NCBI RefSeq assembly: GCF_901709675.1 | Contig: NC_051088.1 | Span: 24,270,193 to 24,334,192, forward strand | DNA length: 64,000 nucleotides | Reading direction: 5' to 3' | Origin: Syngnathus acus | Taxonomy: Eukaryota > Chordata > Actinopteri > Syngnathiformes > Syngnathidae | Shown: one piece after another, positions 24,101 through 34,042 of the stretch | How the letters are laid out: each line of letters begins with the position of its first letter | Position numbering within the stretch: the first letter of the stretch is position 1 | Position numbers and translations under genes: made by a program | Notes under the pieces: model-generated | Database searches by the model: none | What the model was told of the DNA's origin: nothing | What the model saw: only the letters and a program-made list of their open reading frames with translations

Positions 24101-24607
24101 CCTGGGAGTGATTCTCATAGTAGTGGACCTCCACGGGTAGCTGTGGTGAACCCCCAGCCTCAAGCCCCTCCTCCTCCCCCTCCCCCACCAGTCTCTAATA
24201 TGAACAACTCCACTTGGGGTAAGAGCTCCCTGAAAAAGACTCCTCCGCCAACATTTGTGCGCCGTAGCAACACCACACCGGAACCCCCACCGCTGTCACC
24301 ACCGCCCCAGCTACCTCCACCCACCTCACCGAAGGGCAGCTCAGGCCAGCCCAACTTCCTTGCCGATCTAAACCGGACCCTCAAGCGAAAATCCGTGGGT
24401 AGGCAAGGCAAAACGGACCCTGCTGGGACGATGGATGACATGGCGCTGCCGCCGCCTCCCCCCGAGCTGCTCCTCGAACAGGAAAAGCAAAGCAACGGAG
24501 GAAATGACGGCTACATGTCCGGGAACATCTCAGGCTATGCAACGCTCCGACGAGGACCCCCACCCGCACCGCCAAAACGGGGTGATGCCACCAAGCTTAC
24601 TGGGTAG
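15139..24607 (+). CDS. raph1: Lamellipodin (Ras-association and PH domains protein 1)
   Basis: Actin regulator that binds Ras-family GTPases, phosphoinositides and Ena/VASP proteins at lamellipodia. Exons: 15139-15258, 15450-15555, 15628-15810, 15934-16370, 16686-16772, 17294-17368, 18774-18851, 19597-19756, 20229-20350, 20830-20895, 20972-21115, 21228-21338, 21408-21506, 21595-21715, 21800-21936, 22022-24607; all phases agree and give about 1543 residues. The N-terminus (DKMFGAWLGELDKL), a coiled stretch before residue 362 (AEKIRVALEKIKEAQ), the RA domain (about 363-450) and PH domain (about 493-600, GVLWLKDDGKKSWKKRY) match vertebrate RAPH1. The last exon is a long Pro-rich tail with at least five FPPPP Ena/VASP EVH1-binding motifs and ends SGYATLRRGPPPAPPKR. 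The ATG follows the acceptor TAG directly. Exons 5 and 6 (phase 0, 87 and 75 nt) are less certain and may be alternative. raph1 and alg11 are convergent. The a/b teleost paralogue is not resolved. Confidence 0.95.
16686..16772 (+). other. raph1 exon 5, candidate cassette exon (29 codons)
   Basis: A TTTGCAG acceptor and a GTAAGT donor bound an 87-nt segment that is open in phase 0 and joins both neighbours in phase 0, so it can be included or skipped without a frameshift. It encodes HVTLRWADGKRARRR and then an acidic stretch. I do not recall this segment in human RAPH1. It may be a teleost or alternatively used exon, or a chance open segment. Confidence 0.6.
17294..17368 (+). other. raph1 exon 6, candidate cassette exon (25 codons)
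   Basis: An acceptor CACCCCAAG and a donor AAG/GTGATT flank 75 nt open in phase 0, encoding HSYLDQETSLILKSIAGKPS and a short remainder. It joins exon 5 and exon 7 in phase 0. Like exon 5 it is not a segment I recall from the human protein. Its well-formed amphipathic sequence makes it look coding. Confidence 0.6.
22200..22325 (+). repeat. 27-bp coding minisatellite in raph1
   Basis: A 27-bp unit (CAGTCTCCTCAACAAGTCTC plus GCAGCTA) repeats about four and a half times inside the last raph1 exon, giving tandem copies of the nonapeptide LQSPQQVSQ with a single S-to-P change in one copy. The final copy is degenerate. The frame stays open throughout. Copy number is probably variable between individuals or species. 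Confidence 0.9.
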
Positions 24608-27273
24608 AGATGAACAAAGTTTTGTCCTCTACGTTTGGGATCACAAATTGCTATCGTACTGTATATACCAAAAGTATTTCTGAATTTGGTTTTTCAAATG
24701 CTCAGGATTTTACTTCTCAACGTTTGGACTCAGCATGTACTTTGGAATTTACCGCTTAGTCAAACTTTGCGCTCCTACCCCTTCCATTCCTGTTTTTTTT
24801 CTGCTTACGCCTGTCTGATTTATGTGCTCACTGAGCCTGCAGATATGATTGTATCATCAAATTTGGGGCATTATTCGAATGTCTCGGAACTCGGTATCGA
24901 GTTTGCCGGGGGAATTTGCGCCAACTTGTGCTATTTCTTACAGGGTATTACATGACCAGGCAATCATGTAAATACACTGTTGAAAAATGAGTTTCTGGGC
25001 ATTTGAATCATGTAAATAGTTACAAAAAAAAAATTTCCTGGAAATTTGAATAATGCCCAACATTTTAAGATCAAATCATATCTGCATACTCAAACAGGCG
25101 CAAGCACAAAAAACTGGAAAACCAAAATAAATCTTGTACATTGAGCATTTGAACTAAATTACAAATGAATTTGGTGAACAGGATTAAATTCAGGTTGGAC
25201 CCAAACCAAATCTTCTGTTGCTGCGTATTGCAAAAGGCAAAAAAAAATGACCTTGTTCTTGTAAATGCATTTGTGGGATTGAGTGTCATGCAAACATGCA
25301 TTGAGCAATGAGTTCCATGCATGAGTAAGATCCGCCCATGTGGATTAGGGCTTGTTTGCTTTTGTGACAAATTATTTAAATGATTAATTGAAGTATTTTT
25401 TTATTTTGGATCAATGGAGGTCTGGTCAGATGTGATTACGGAATGTATATCAGAAGTTACAAATGACATCCACAGTGTCGACAACATACAGTCGAGCTTC
25501 AAATCAGCTCAAACATAATGTGGTGTCTTATTATCCCGTGACAAAAGCAAAGAAGGAGGCCTTATTCTTTAAGTCTTGCACAGTGTGTGGGGGGGGCGGG
25601 GTCTAAATGCTCAACAGACTAGAGTAAAATACTTTCCATGGACTTGTCAAGAAAATTGGAGGGCAATTGTTGTGGAGTGCCCCCACCACCCCCATATTTC
25701 TTAATCCGTTTGTATAGTTGCTGCAGCAGCTGCTGCCATGCTGCCCCCTCCCCATCCATGTCACATCATAACAATCCAGGAAGCAGGCTGGATTCATCCG
25801 GGTGAAGGAAACTTCCCAGGATACTTACTGTACAGTACATCAATTCATGCGACGAGGACAAGAGACTTGAACGTTGCTCTCATATTGTTGGGTATTTTGC
25901 AGCTGCGTTGTGTTGCCAAGTTTTCAACCTAACTGCTTGCAGCAGTGCCTTCATTTTCATCAAGATGCTTGCTTACCCAACATATTTTCATCACTAGTAA
26001 AGATGAAATATTGGAATTTGTTGAAGGGGTTCTAAAGACTAATGGAAACTATTGCATTCATGTGGTTGGGCTAGTTGAAAACCACAACAACCTTCGTGAC
26101 TGACTCCATACATGCTACACCTTTATTCTAACCAACATGGTTGTGGTATATTTCTTTTTTTTTTTTTTAAATCTCAGTCCCTATCAGGACATTTGCTACA
26201 GTTCTGTGTGTAAGTTATTGACGTACTGATGTGAGGCCTAAATGGTTGCAAATTGATTAAATGTGTCTTTGCTTATAAATGGAAATTCACAATATAAATA
26301 TTCAAACCAGACTTTGTCCCGAATTTGTTCAACCTGGACAATCTGATTATTCCATATTATGGCTTGGAAGTGTTTTTCACCACAAAGGTCAATGCCCAGT
26401 GTTTAGCAAAAGCTTGATCCAGGCCATGGTTCAATTCAACTTGCCAAAATATTTCTCTCAGCTATTGCATTTGTATGTCTTTGAGTATGATTAAGTTCAG
26501 CCTCTTTGCAACTCCTCTGGCACCACTTGAACTCTCAAACTCTTCAACCTTTGTTCCAGTATTATTGATTGTGCCAATTCAACTAAGCATGCAGAACATT
26601 TTGTTTCCATAGGTGAACCTCACTTCATTTGGACAAAGTTTATTCAACATCCTGATTCATATTTTTTGACTACCAAAGTCACCAATTTTCAACAGTCTGA
26701 ATATTCTTTAAACCCGAATGTTTGTGCGCAATTCCAGTCGAAACTAATCATTGATCACTTGATCTGAAAGGGACTGCATAAATCATGCGTCCTTGGCAAA
26801 GTACTCAGTCCAACAGTGTATTCGTTTACAAAATATTAGTCCCCCTTTGGTTTATTCCACATTCATGTTGCAAACAGGCCCTGAAGTTTACAATTGGCCA
26901 CCTTGATTTAAGATGGTCCCAGCATCCGTCATTTTCTGGTTCCGAATGAAGTGCAATAGTTTGCAAATGAATACCAATACATGGTCACATGATACAAGAC
27001 ACTCATAACAGTTTTCCTTATTTTTTACATGATATTCATGTACAATGTCTTTTTTTTTAATGTAAATAGTTCATTTAAGTGTGACTTTATGCATTGGTAT
27101 TGTTTAGTGATAGACAATGGTACATTCCAACTAACTCAATTGCCAGAGAAACACTCGTAAAAAGATGTTTTAAGAAGTGTTGGAATGGACTGTAAATCTC
27201 TCCCGAGTGCAAAATTGAAGGGTCCAGTCACAGATGGCATATATAATGTACACATATAAACACGCAGTCCTTC
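24608..27273. other. raph1 3' UTR and spacer between convergent genes
   Basis: No coding segment is recognisable. The left part should be the raph1 3' UTR and the right part the alg11 3' UTR, since the two genes face each other. The stretch is AT-rich, with T- and A-runs (for example 26155-26168). The first clear AATAAA on + is at 25126. No transposon ends were identified. Confidence 0.6.
25126..25131 (+). terminator. Candidate raph1 polyadenylation signal
   Basis: AATAAA lies about 520 bp after the raph1 stop codon, in AT-rich sequence. It is the first canonical signal noticed on this strand. Use of a later signal cannot be excluded. Confidence 0.4.
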
Positions 27274-28982
27274 TCATCGTTCAAGTGTCCCCATTAGAGG
27301 TTCTAAAACACCCAGGAGAGACACTTCAAACTCCTGATCTGAGAAGCGAGCAACTGACTGTCGGGCGTTGCGTCGTATCTGCAGGCGGTTCGCGGGCGCC
27401 ATATTTAAGATCTCCTCCATGGCCTTAGCGTAGCTGTCCTCGTCATCGGCGAGGAAGCCCGTCTGGCCTCCCTCGAAAGGCACCACGATGTCCAGCTTGG
27501 GACCGCCCGACTTGTGGGCGAGGATCACTTTGCCTGCTGCCATGCACTCCACAACACCTGGAAGTGAGGAGAAGGGATGACACATCGAACCAACCAACAA
27601 ACAAGCAGGTCAGTGATGCTCAATTTACCAATCCCAAAGTGCTCGTTCCACATGGTGTGCAGTCCAATAGTGGCGCTGCCCAACTCTTGTTTTAACTCCG
27701 CAAAGGGGATGTTGAGTTTAAACTCCACCCTGTCGCCCACGCCGAGCTCTTGGCACAGCCCCCGCAGCGTCAGTACCCTATCCTCGTCCTCCTGATTCCG
27801 GCATCCTCCGATCAGGATCAGCTTCAGAGTCTCCCTGCCTTCGCCGGCCTCCCTCCGCCGATCCAGCGCCTTCTTGAAAGCTTTGATCTGCAGACGGTGG
27901 TCCTTCTCAGGGCGGAACTGCCCGATGGAGACGATGGAGTGGCATTTTTTCTCTTCGTCCTCTTCAAGCGGGACGTCCAGGAATGCGCTGACGTCGCAGG
28001 GTGGGTGGACCACGCTGGTACGGTTGGAAGCGTGCCACAGTGACAAGATGTGCTCAAGCGTCCAGGAGGAGTTGACCATGACCAGGTCACCGCAGGAGCC
28101 GGCCATGCCGTAGAGCACAGCAAACAGGCAGTAGTAAAGCACCTTGAACATGCTCAGGAACATACTGTCCGAAATGTAATCAGGGTTGTTGAACCTAAGA
28201 CGAGAATCGTTCATAATTAGGGTCACGGCGTCATCGGTATTACGCTCGCAAAAGCATACCTGGGGTTCCTTTCTCTTACCACCGACAGCATGTCAGTGCT
28301 GATGGTGGGGTAGTGCACGTAAGCACATACACGGCATCCTCCCAGGTAGCGGAAAAGCGGCAGGGTGAAAGCGTATCCCATTGAGTCGATGTACATGTCG
28401 GGGACAAATTCTGTAAGCGCCTCCCATCCCAAAAAGATGGAGCCCATGCTTTGCCCGAGCAGGGTGAAGTGAGGAAACAGACTGGGCTCCACGAGAAGTC
28501 TCAGCCTCAGGAACACAAAGTGAACGGGCCGCGGAAGCACGATGTTGAATCGGCGCCGAGCTCTATCCACGATCTCATTGGCCGGAACGTCCAGGTCGCC
28601 GGTGTAGACCACGACGTCGATGTCCGGGTAACTGCATAGGCATGTGGACGCGTTGTTAATTTGAGTCTCGAAACAAATTCGGCGTAATCCGTCGAGCGCA
28701 CCTTCGTTGCAGAGCCCTGATTGCACACCAGAGCACCCTCTCGCCCCCACCGCCAGCGTTGCAATAGGGGTGGAAGAACGCCACCGCGGGACGTCCGGTC
28801 CTGGCATGTCGAGCGCTCCTTTTGCCTTTCAGCCACAGACGTACTGCCAGCATCAGCAGGACCAGCACGCCAAGCAGGAGCAAACACACAAAAAGCAAGT
28901 GGAACAGCACCTGCCACAGGAAACTTACACACAACAGTCCATCATCAACACACAGGTCATTGTGGTGGTGACATTGGACCAC
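27274..28982 (-). CDS. alg11: GDP-Man:Man3GlcNAc2-PP-dolichol alpha-1,2-mannosyltransferase
   Basis: Adds the fourth and fifth mannoses (alpha-1,2) to the dolichol-linked N-glycan precursor on the cytosolic face of the ER. Exons in transcript order: 28982-28702, 28631-28260, 28194-27629, 27557-27274; phases agree and give about 500 residues against roughly 490 in human. Residues about 22-50 form the N-terminal membrane anchor. [16 protein letters not shown] (from about 70) is the glycine-rich GT4 motif of the family, and IYSD-type matches include [14 protein letters not shown] and [10 protein letters not shown]-like text. The retaining-transferase EX7E motif is intact as EHFGIGVVE (E402 and E410). 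All introns have GT-AG ends. The start at 28982 is chosen because it gives the anchor just before the conserved core; the extreme N-terminus is the least certain part. Confidence 0.95.
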
Positions 28983-29988
28983 ACTGAGGTCTGGATTTAA
29001 AATGTTGCCTCTGTCATGTACAAAGTGTAAACAATAATATTGGAAACAGCTCTCAGTGTGATGCAGGATTGTTCTGCAGAACTGAAAACCACTGATTAGT
29101 TTGTGTAATTTGTGAGTATATGTGCAGGCAAATCAAAAACCAAGTATTGGAATAATCCTTGGAAAAAAAACTCTCAGCGGAAACCTATGTGAATACAATG
29201 AAAACTATCAATATTATTACTATCGCGTTACGTTGTCGTCATATGTACGCAACTCCAATTACCGACAAACTCTCTGTACACTGATTAGCTTGCCTTTTAC
29301 ATATAAAATAAAATAAAAAATAGTCCGAAATCCCAACGGTTTCCACAGTCTATTACGATTTTTACACGGAAAGACGTGTTTTAGAGAGTGACTGGTACCT
29401 TAGACATAGTACGAGCTCGTCGTGTGCCGACATGTTGCCAACTGCAAACACGAAACTGCAGGCGTCACCTTTCAACCCTGCCCACTTTTTAAGTGTGGCT
29501 TCATTTTCATAGCGCCCTCTTTAGGTGAGGGTGTATAACTACATCGCAACGCTTTTCTTTTTCTTTTTCTTTTAATTGTGCTTGCTATTTTATGTGTACG
29601 ACGACCTTGAGTGCCCTGAAAGGCGCCTTATAAATAAAATGTATTATTATTATTATTATTAACATAATGAAGGCCAGGAGTCATCGTTTAAAAAAATAGA
29701 TAATCTTTCATTGTACACTTTTATTTTTTTATTTAATTAGTTATGTACTTTTATACTGTATTTGCATTTTACTTCTATCCTTAATGTCTAAATGTTTGAC
29801 TTATACATTTTAAATACCTGCTTTGAGCAGGATTTTACCTGTTTCCTCGTAGCTTTACAGACTGATCTATGCCCCCGGCTCTCTGGGGAAAAAAGCCAAA
29901 GTTTAACTTCTAAATAAACACTTAAATCAATAACATCTCCCTAAGCTCACAGTCTGAGTGAGCGTCTGTCATTTTCACCCTTTCCATC
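28983..29988. other. Spacer between divergent alg11 and cpb2
   Basis: About 1 kb separates the two start codons, so it should contain both promoters. It is AT-rich without an obvious CpG cluster. A repeat-like segment near 29585-29660 (ACCTTGAGTGCCCTGAAAGG, then GCGCCTTATAAATAAAATG and an ATT run) resembles the tail of a dispersed fish retroelement. No other feature was recognised. Confidence 0.5.
29585..29660. repeat. Retroelement-tail-like fragment with (ATT)n
   Basis: The stretch around CCCTGAAAGGCGCCTTATAA followed by ATAAAATGTATTATTATT is a type of 3' end that I recall as dispersed in teleosts. It ends in an ATT microsatellite, as many retroelement tails do. It is short and the family is not named. 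Confidence 0.4.
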
Positions 29989-32586
29989 ATGAAGACATTT
30001 GTAATCTGGATTGTTTTAATGGGCCAACTTCCCAAGATGGGATACTGCACTGAAACACAGTAAGTTACACTTTTTGTGTCTGATTATGGCCCGAGGAAAA
30101 ATAATGTCAATCCAATTATTTGTATTCCTCTTTTTTTTTTGGTAGCGACCAAATTCTGTCAATGACACCAACAACACCAGAACAAGTGGGCATTGTGAAG
30201 AATATCTCCAGTCTATATGAGGTAGAATAGAGTGGCAGGCAGGCATTTTGCTTTGTTTTTCTTTCTGCTCTTGCATTGTGTCCGTGCGATATGTCCACAG
30301 ACGGCATTGTGGCAGCCGGTCCATCCTCAGTATATCAAAGAAGAAACTCAAGTTCACCTCTTTGTACCTGCAAACAGCTCAGCCGCGGTCAAGGACTTGC
30401 TGCAGCGATATGATATAACACATGAGTATGTTACTTGTCTTCACACATACACACAATTTTATGTAGTAGTTCCATCCATTTGAATGAACTGTTAATTCTG
30501 TGCGCAGAATTATGAAATGTGTATATATATACATAAATATATTTATTTTTTATAACAAGTGGTCCAATGACCAAGTTGTATATGTATGTTGGGGTATTTC
30601 AGTGGAGGGAAACGTTTCTACAGCTTTTGTGTTTTTTTTAGAGTGTTACTGGACAACACCAATGACCTGATTGAAATGCAGACGAGGAACGATTCGGCGG
30701 ACCCAAGAAGCAGCACAAGTTTCTATGAACAATATCATAGCCTGGAGGATGTATATGCCTTCCATCGTACGCTGGATTCTCTCATTATGCAGAGATGACC
30801 TGCTACTTTTTTTGTTATGGTCTCCTCTTCAGATCTATTATTGGATCAACAGGACTGCTCAGGACAACCCAAACACCATCGAAACCATTCTTCTGGGTTC
30901 TTCATTTGAGAAGCGACCGCTCTATGCTCTGAAGGTCTGCACGTTCATCCATCTCCGACAACAAAAAATTCACAAACACTGCCTTAGGAATATTTGGGGA
31001 ACTGCTCACAGGTGTCACTTAACAGAGAGAATAAGAAAGCCCTGTGGATTGACTGTGGGATCCACGCCAGAGAATGGATCTCTCCTGCTTTCTGCTTGTG
31101 GTTTGTACAATATGTGAGTAGATCTGCTTTGTATGTTTTGTGGGTTTGTACACAAATCATTTGGCTGAAATATTTTCCTCTCTGCAGTCCTTAGTGTTTT
31201 ACAAGCAAAACCGAGACATAACTGACATTTTAGACAACATGGACGTTTACGTCCTACCCGTGATGAATCCTGACGGGTACCAATACACATGGACTACGGT
31301 AAAAAATGCATTTGGCAGAAGTGCACATTCATTTATAGAGGATGTGTGATTTAACTTTGTTGTATGTGTCTCAGGACCGGATGTGGAGGAAGAGCCGGTC
31401 AGTCACCACAAGCAGCTACTGTGCTGGTGTTGATCTAAACAGGAACTTTGACGCCAACTGGTGCAGTAAGTCTCTCTCGTACGCATACGAACACTGTACA
31501 CGTGGACAAAATTGTGTGTACACTTCCCATAAAAAGAGAAAAACCCATCATCTGTGGAATAATAATGATCATGATAGTAATGATACTACTACTACTAATA
31601 ATAATAATGCTAATGATAATATTAATAATTAAATGAATAATGATAATGATAATAATAATAGCCTAGACTGGGCAATAATGGATGTTAGCCTCAGCTAATA
31701 TTTTGTTGTAGAACCACTTCAAGCCAGCAATTTTGTTACTCTCATAGTGACTTGAGGCAAGTCTTCATTTTTCTTCATTTTTAAGACAGGCCTGTCATTG
31801 TATGTTTTGTATTGATTAAATGGAAGGGTAGCAAAAATGTTGTCTATGTGTACAGTATTTTGAAATGCTTTGAATTCGCTGCTATTTGAAATCTGTGTTG
31901 ACCACCAGCGGAGGGAGCCTCCAAAGATCCCTGCAGTGAGATCTACTGTGGCGCCTTCCCTGAATCAGAACCCGAATCGGAAGCCGTAGCCAACTTCCTA
32001 CGCAGTAAGAAGGAAACCATCCAGCTTTACCTCAGCATCCATGCCTACTCTCAGATGCTGCTCTTCCCATACTCCTGCACCTTGGATGAGGCACAGAACC
32101 ACAATGAGCTGGTAAGAACTTCCTCCCAGCCCTAGAAAGTGGTGCTGTTTTATCAAAAGATGCTTTTATAATGAAAACACACAAACATCTTTTTTTCCCC
32201 CTATTGTGGATGTCAAACTTTCTCTCTTATTTAAGCTTCAGATGGTCCAAGAAGCTTCACGAAATATCAGACGATATTACAGAAACACCTACAAATATGG
32301 TGCAGGAGCACAGACCATATGTGAGTGAGTTATTTTACCTTCAAGTTGATTTGATCAATTCACAGTTCTGATGCGTAGCTCCAACTGATCCACAGACCTG
32401 GCTCCGGGTGGCTCTGATGACTGGGCGTACAATCTTGGCATAAAATACTCATTCACATTTGAGCTCCAGGACCGTGGACGTTATGGTTTTCTCCTACCAC
32501 CGTCTCACATTTCCCAGGCGTGCAATGAAGGCCTCCTTGCCCTGAAGACCATTGCTCAAAGGGTCATAGAAAAAGCACAAGCTTGA
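29989..32586 (+). CDS. cpb2: Carboxypeptidase B2 (TAFI-type, secreted zymogen)
   Basis: M14 metallocarboxypeptidase; in mammals the plasma zymogen TAFI, which removes C-terminal Lys and Arg from fibrin. Exons: 29989-30059, 30146-30221, 30301-30425, 30642-30750, 30833-30934, 31012-31113, 31188-31298, 31375-31465, 31909-32111, 32236-32320, 32396-32586; 11 exons, about 421 residues (human 423). A hydrophobic N-terminus (VIWIVLM) is the signal peptide. The activation peptide ends at DPR113/[12 protein letters not shown], matching the known human cleavage position. Zinc ligands are H179, E182 (HAREW) and H307 (IHAY); substrate-binding and catalytic residues R237, R255 (DLNRNF), Y359 and E381 (FTFELQD) are present. 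D366 in GGSDDW sits at the specificity-pocket position, indicating preference for basic C-termini (B type). It could be a pancreatic cpb1 copy, but the segments [10 protein letters not shown] and [10 protein letters not shown] match CPB2 better. Confidence 0.92.
31556..31660. repeat. Compound AAT/ATG/ACT microsatellite in cpb2 intron 8
   Basis: A run of AATAATGAT, ACTACTACT and AATAATAAT triplets. It lies in the largest cpb2 intron and is open in some frames only because of its repetitive nature. Confidence 0.85.
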
Positions 32587-32692
32587 AGAAATCCTTCTTC
32601 AAGGGTTTGAGTAACAGTCCCAAGAGGATTTGGTTCAAACCTGGAAATGACTGTTGCTGAATGTCATCAAGGCCGACCATAAATTCAAACGC

Positions 32693-32698
32693 AATAAA
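32693..32698 (+). terminator. cpb2 polyadenylation signal
   Basis: AATAAA lies about 107 bp after the cpb2 stop codon and is followed by a T-rich stretch (TTTGTTTTGTTTTAATTT), a plausible downstream element. Confidence 0.7.
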
Positions 32699-32999
32699 AG
32701 AAAACAATCATTTTTACTGTAAACACAATTTGTTTTGTTTTAATTTAAGTGCAAATGTACATGAATGTATTCAATAAAATGAAAAAAGAAATATCAAACA
32801 AATAAATAAAAGTGTTGATGAACAGAAATATCCGAAACAAGGTAGAAGATGTTATTTAAATAAAGTTGAATAATTGAATGAGAAATTGTCATTATAATGT
32901 ATTACATTTTAGTGTTATGTTCAAAGGTTGCAGTGTATAATAGCGCCGTTAGATGGCGCTATTATAACTCATAGGTCTCACGTTGCTTTTCACTCCTAC

Positions 33000-33150
33000 C
33001 AAAGAAGACCACAGGCTATGACGCTCGTCCACCGTCAAAATGCGGGCTCCCCGGGAAGTATTAGTATTTGCTTTTAAAGAATAAATGTAATTTATTCCGT
33101 TGGTAAATCTTTATAGTAACATTAGATGCGACACCGATTCAGAATCCTGG
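33000..33150 (+). other. Probable non-coding first exon of zc3h13
   Basis: The zc3h13 ATG exon starts with only nine untranslated bases after its acceptor, so an upstream exon is needed. The donor GTAAGTCG at 33151 is the best nearby candidate. The left boundary is unknown. Confidence 0.4.
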
Positions 33151-34042
33151 GTAAGTCGTCTTGTTGTCCGTTCATCGTGCAGCACAAAGCCTTAGAACCA
33201 CAAAGGCCTCGCGCTCAATGAAAACACTGTCTTCGAGTTAGCTTAGCCTCTTTCGTTTGTTTGCCTCAAACGTTGAGCATGCCGAAGTTTTGCTATTGGC
33301 TCAATTCAGATTTTCCGTCATAATGTCACTTTATGTTGTCAGGATTAGAATCGACCTTAGCCTTTTCGCCGCGCAATTTAGGTCACGAACTACGTAGATA
33401 AGGAGGCATGTTGCTTTGCCAAGGCTCGCACACTGGCGTGCCATTTATGAAGTGTTTTTTGTTTGGGCCAGCAAAGCACTCTTTCGCTCATAATTATATA
33501 TTATAATTATAATTCACGAGTGTTAATTGTGTAGCCCACAGTAATCGTCCTTGTATAGTTCACACGCAGTCAAAAGTCAAGTTGGACTCTGCTCTTCGTA
33601 TTTAATTTTATTTATATGAGCACAGTATTATGGTTTTTTTTTTTCTAGGGGCGGGCGATGTCAGTCTAATTTTAATTTATCAGTACTCGTGACGGCGGAC
33701 AATACCAGTATTGGCCAACTTCTCGTTGCCAGTTCACAATCAGGAACTAGAAATGAGAAGAATTGCCATTAATTTCATGTAGTTTTAAGGTCATTCTTAT
33801 ACTGTATTGGGATATATAGGTCTTACTTATAATCATTGCTTTCTGGGGAAATTTAGTGCTGTTGCAGTAGCTGAGTGTTCTCGAATGAAGGTCAAAGTCT
33901 GCTTTGTTGTCAATTTCTTAAATGTAACAGCGCTCACCGTTTAAATGGCTGTATTGAGTTCACACTGACTGGGTTACATTGTTGCATTTTTCCAATCGTG
34001 TAAAAAGAGATTTTTTTTCTTGTTTTTCGCCAGTCCTGCAGA

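Larger units (their letters stand above)
32587..34033. other. cpb2 3' UTR, zc3h13 promoter and first intron
   Basis: The left end holds the cpb2 3' UTR. Bases about 33000-33150 are less AT-rich and end in CCTGG then GTAAGTCG, a strong donor, so a non-coding zc3h13 first exon probably ends at 33150 and is spliced to the acceptor CGCCAG at 34031-34033. A degraded dispersed repeat lies near 33889-33916. No coding segment was seen. Confidence 0.5.

Noticed and set aside
22197-24500. Several minus-strand and alternative-frame ORFs opposite the raph1 last exon
   Set aside because: They are shadows of the proline-rich repeat (poly-Gly and poly-His or Leu products); the + frame matches lamellipodin end to end.
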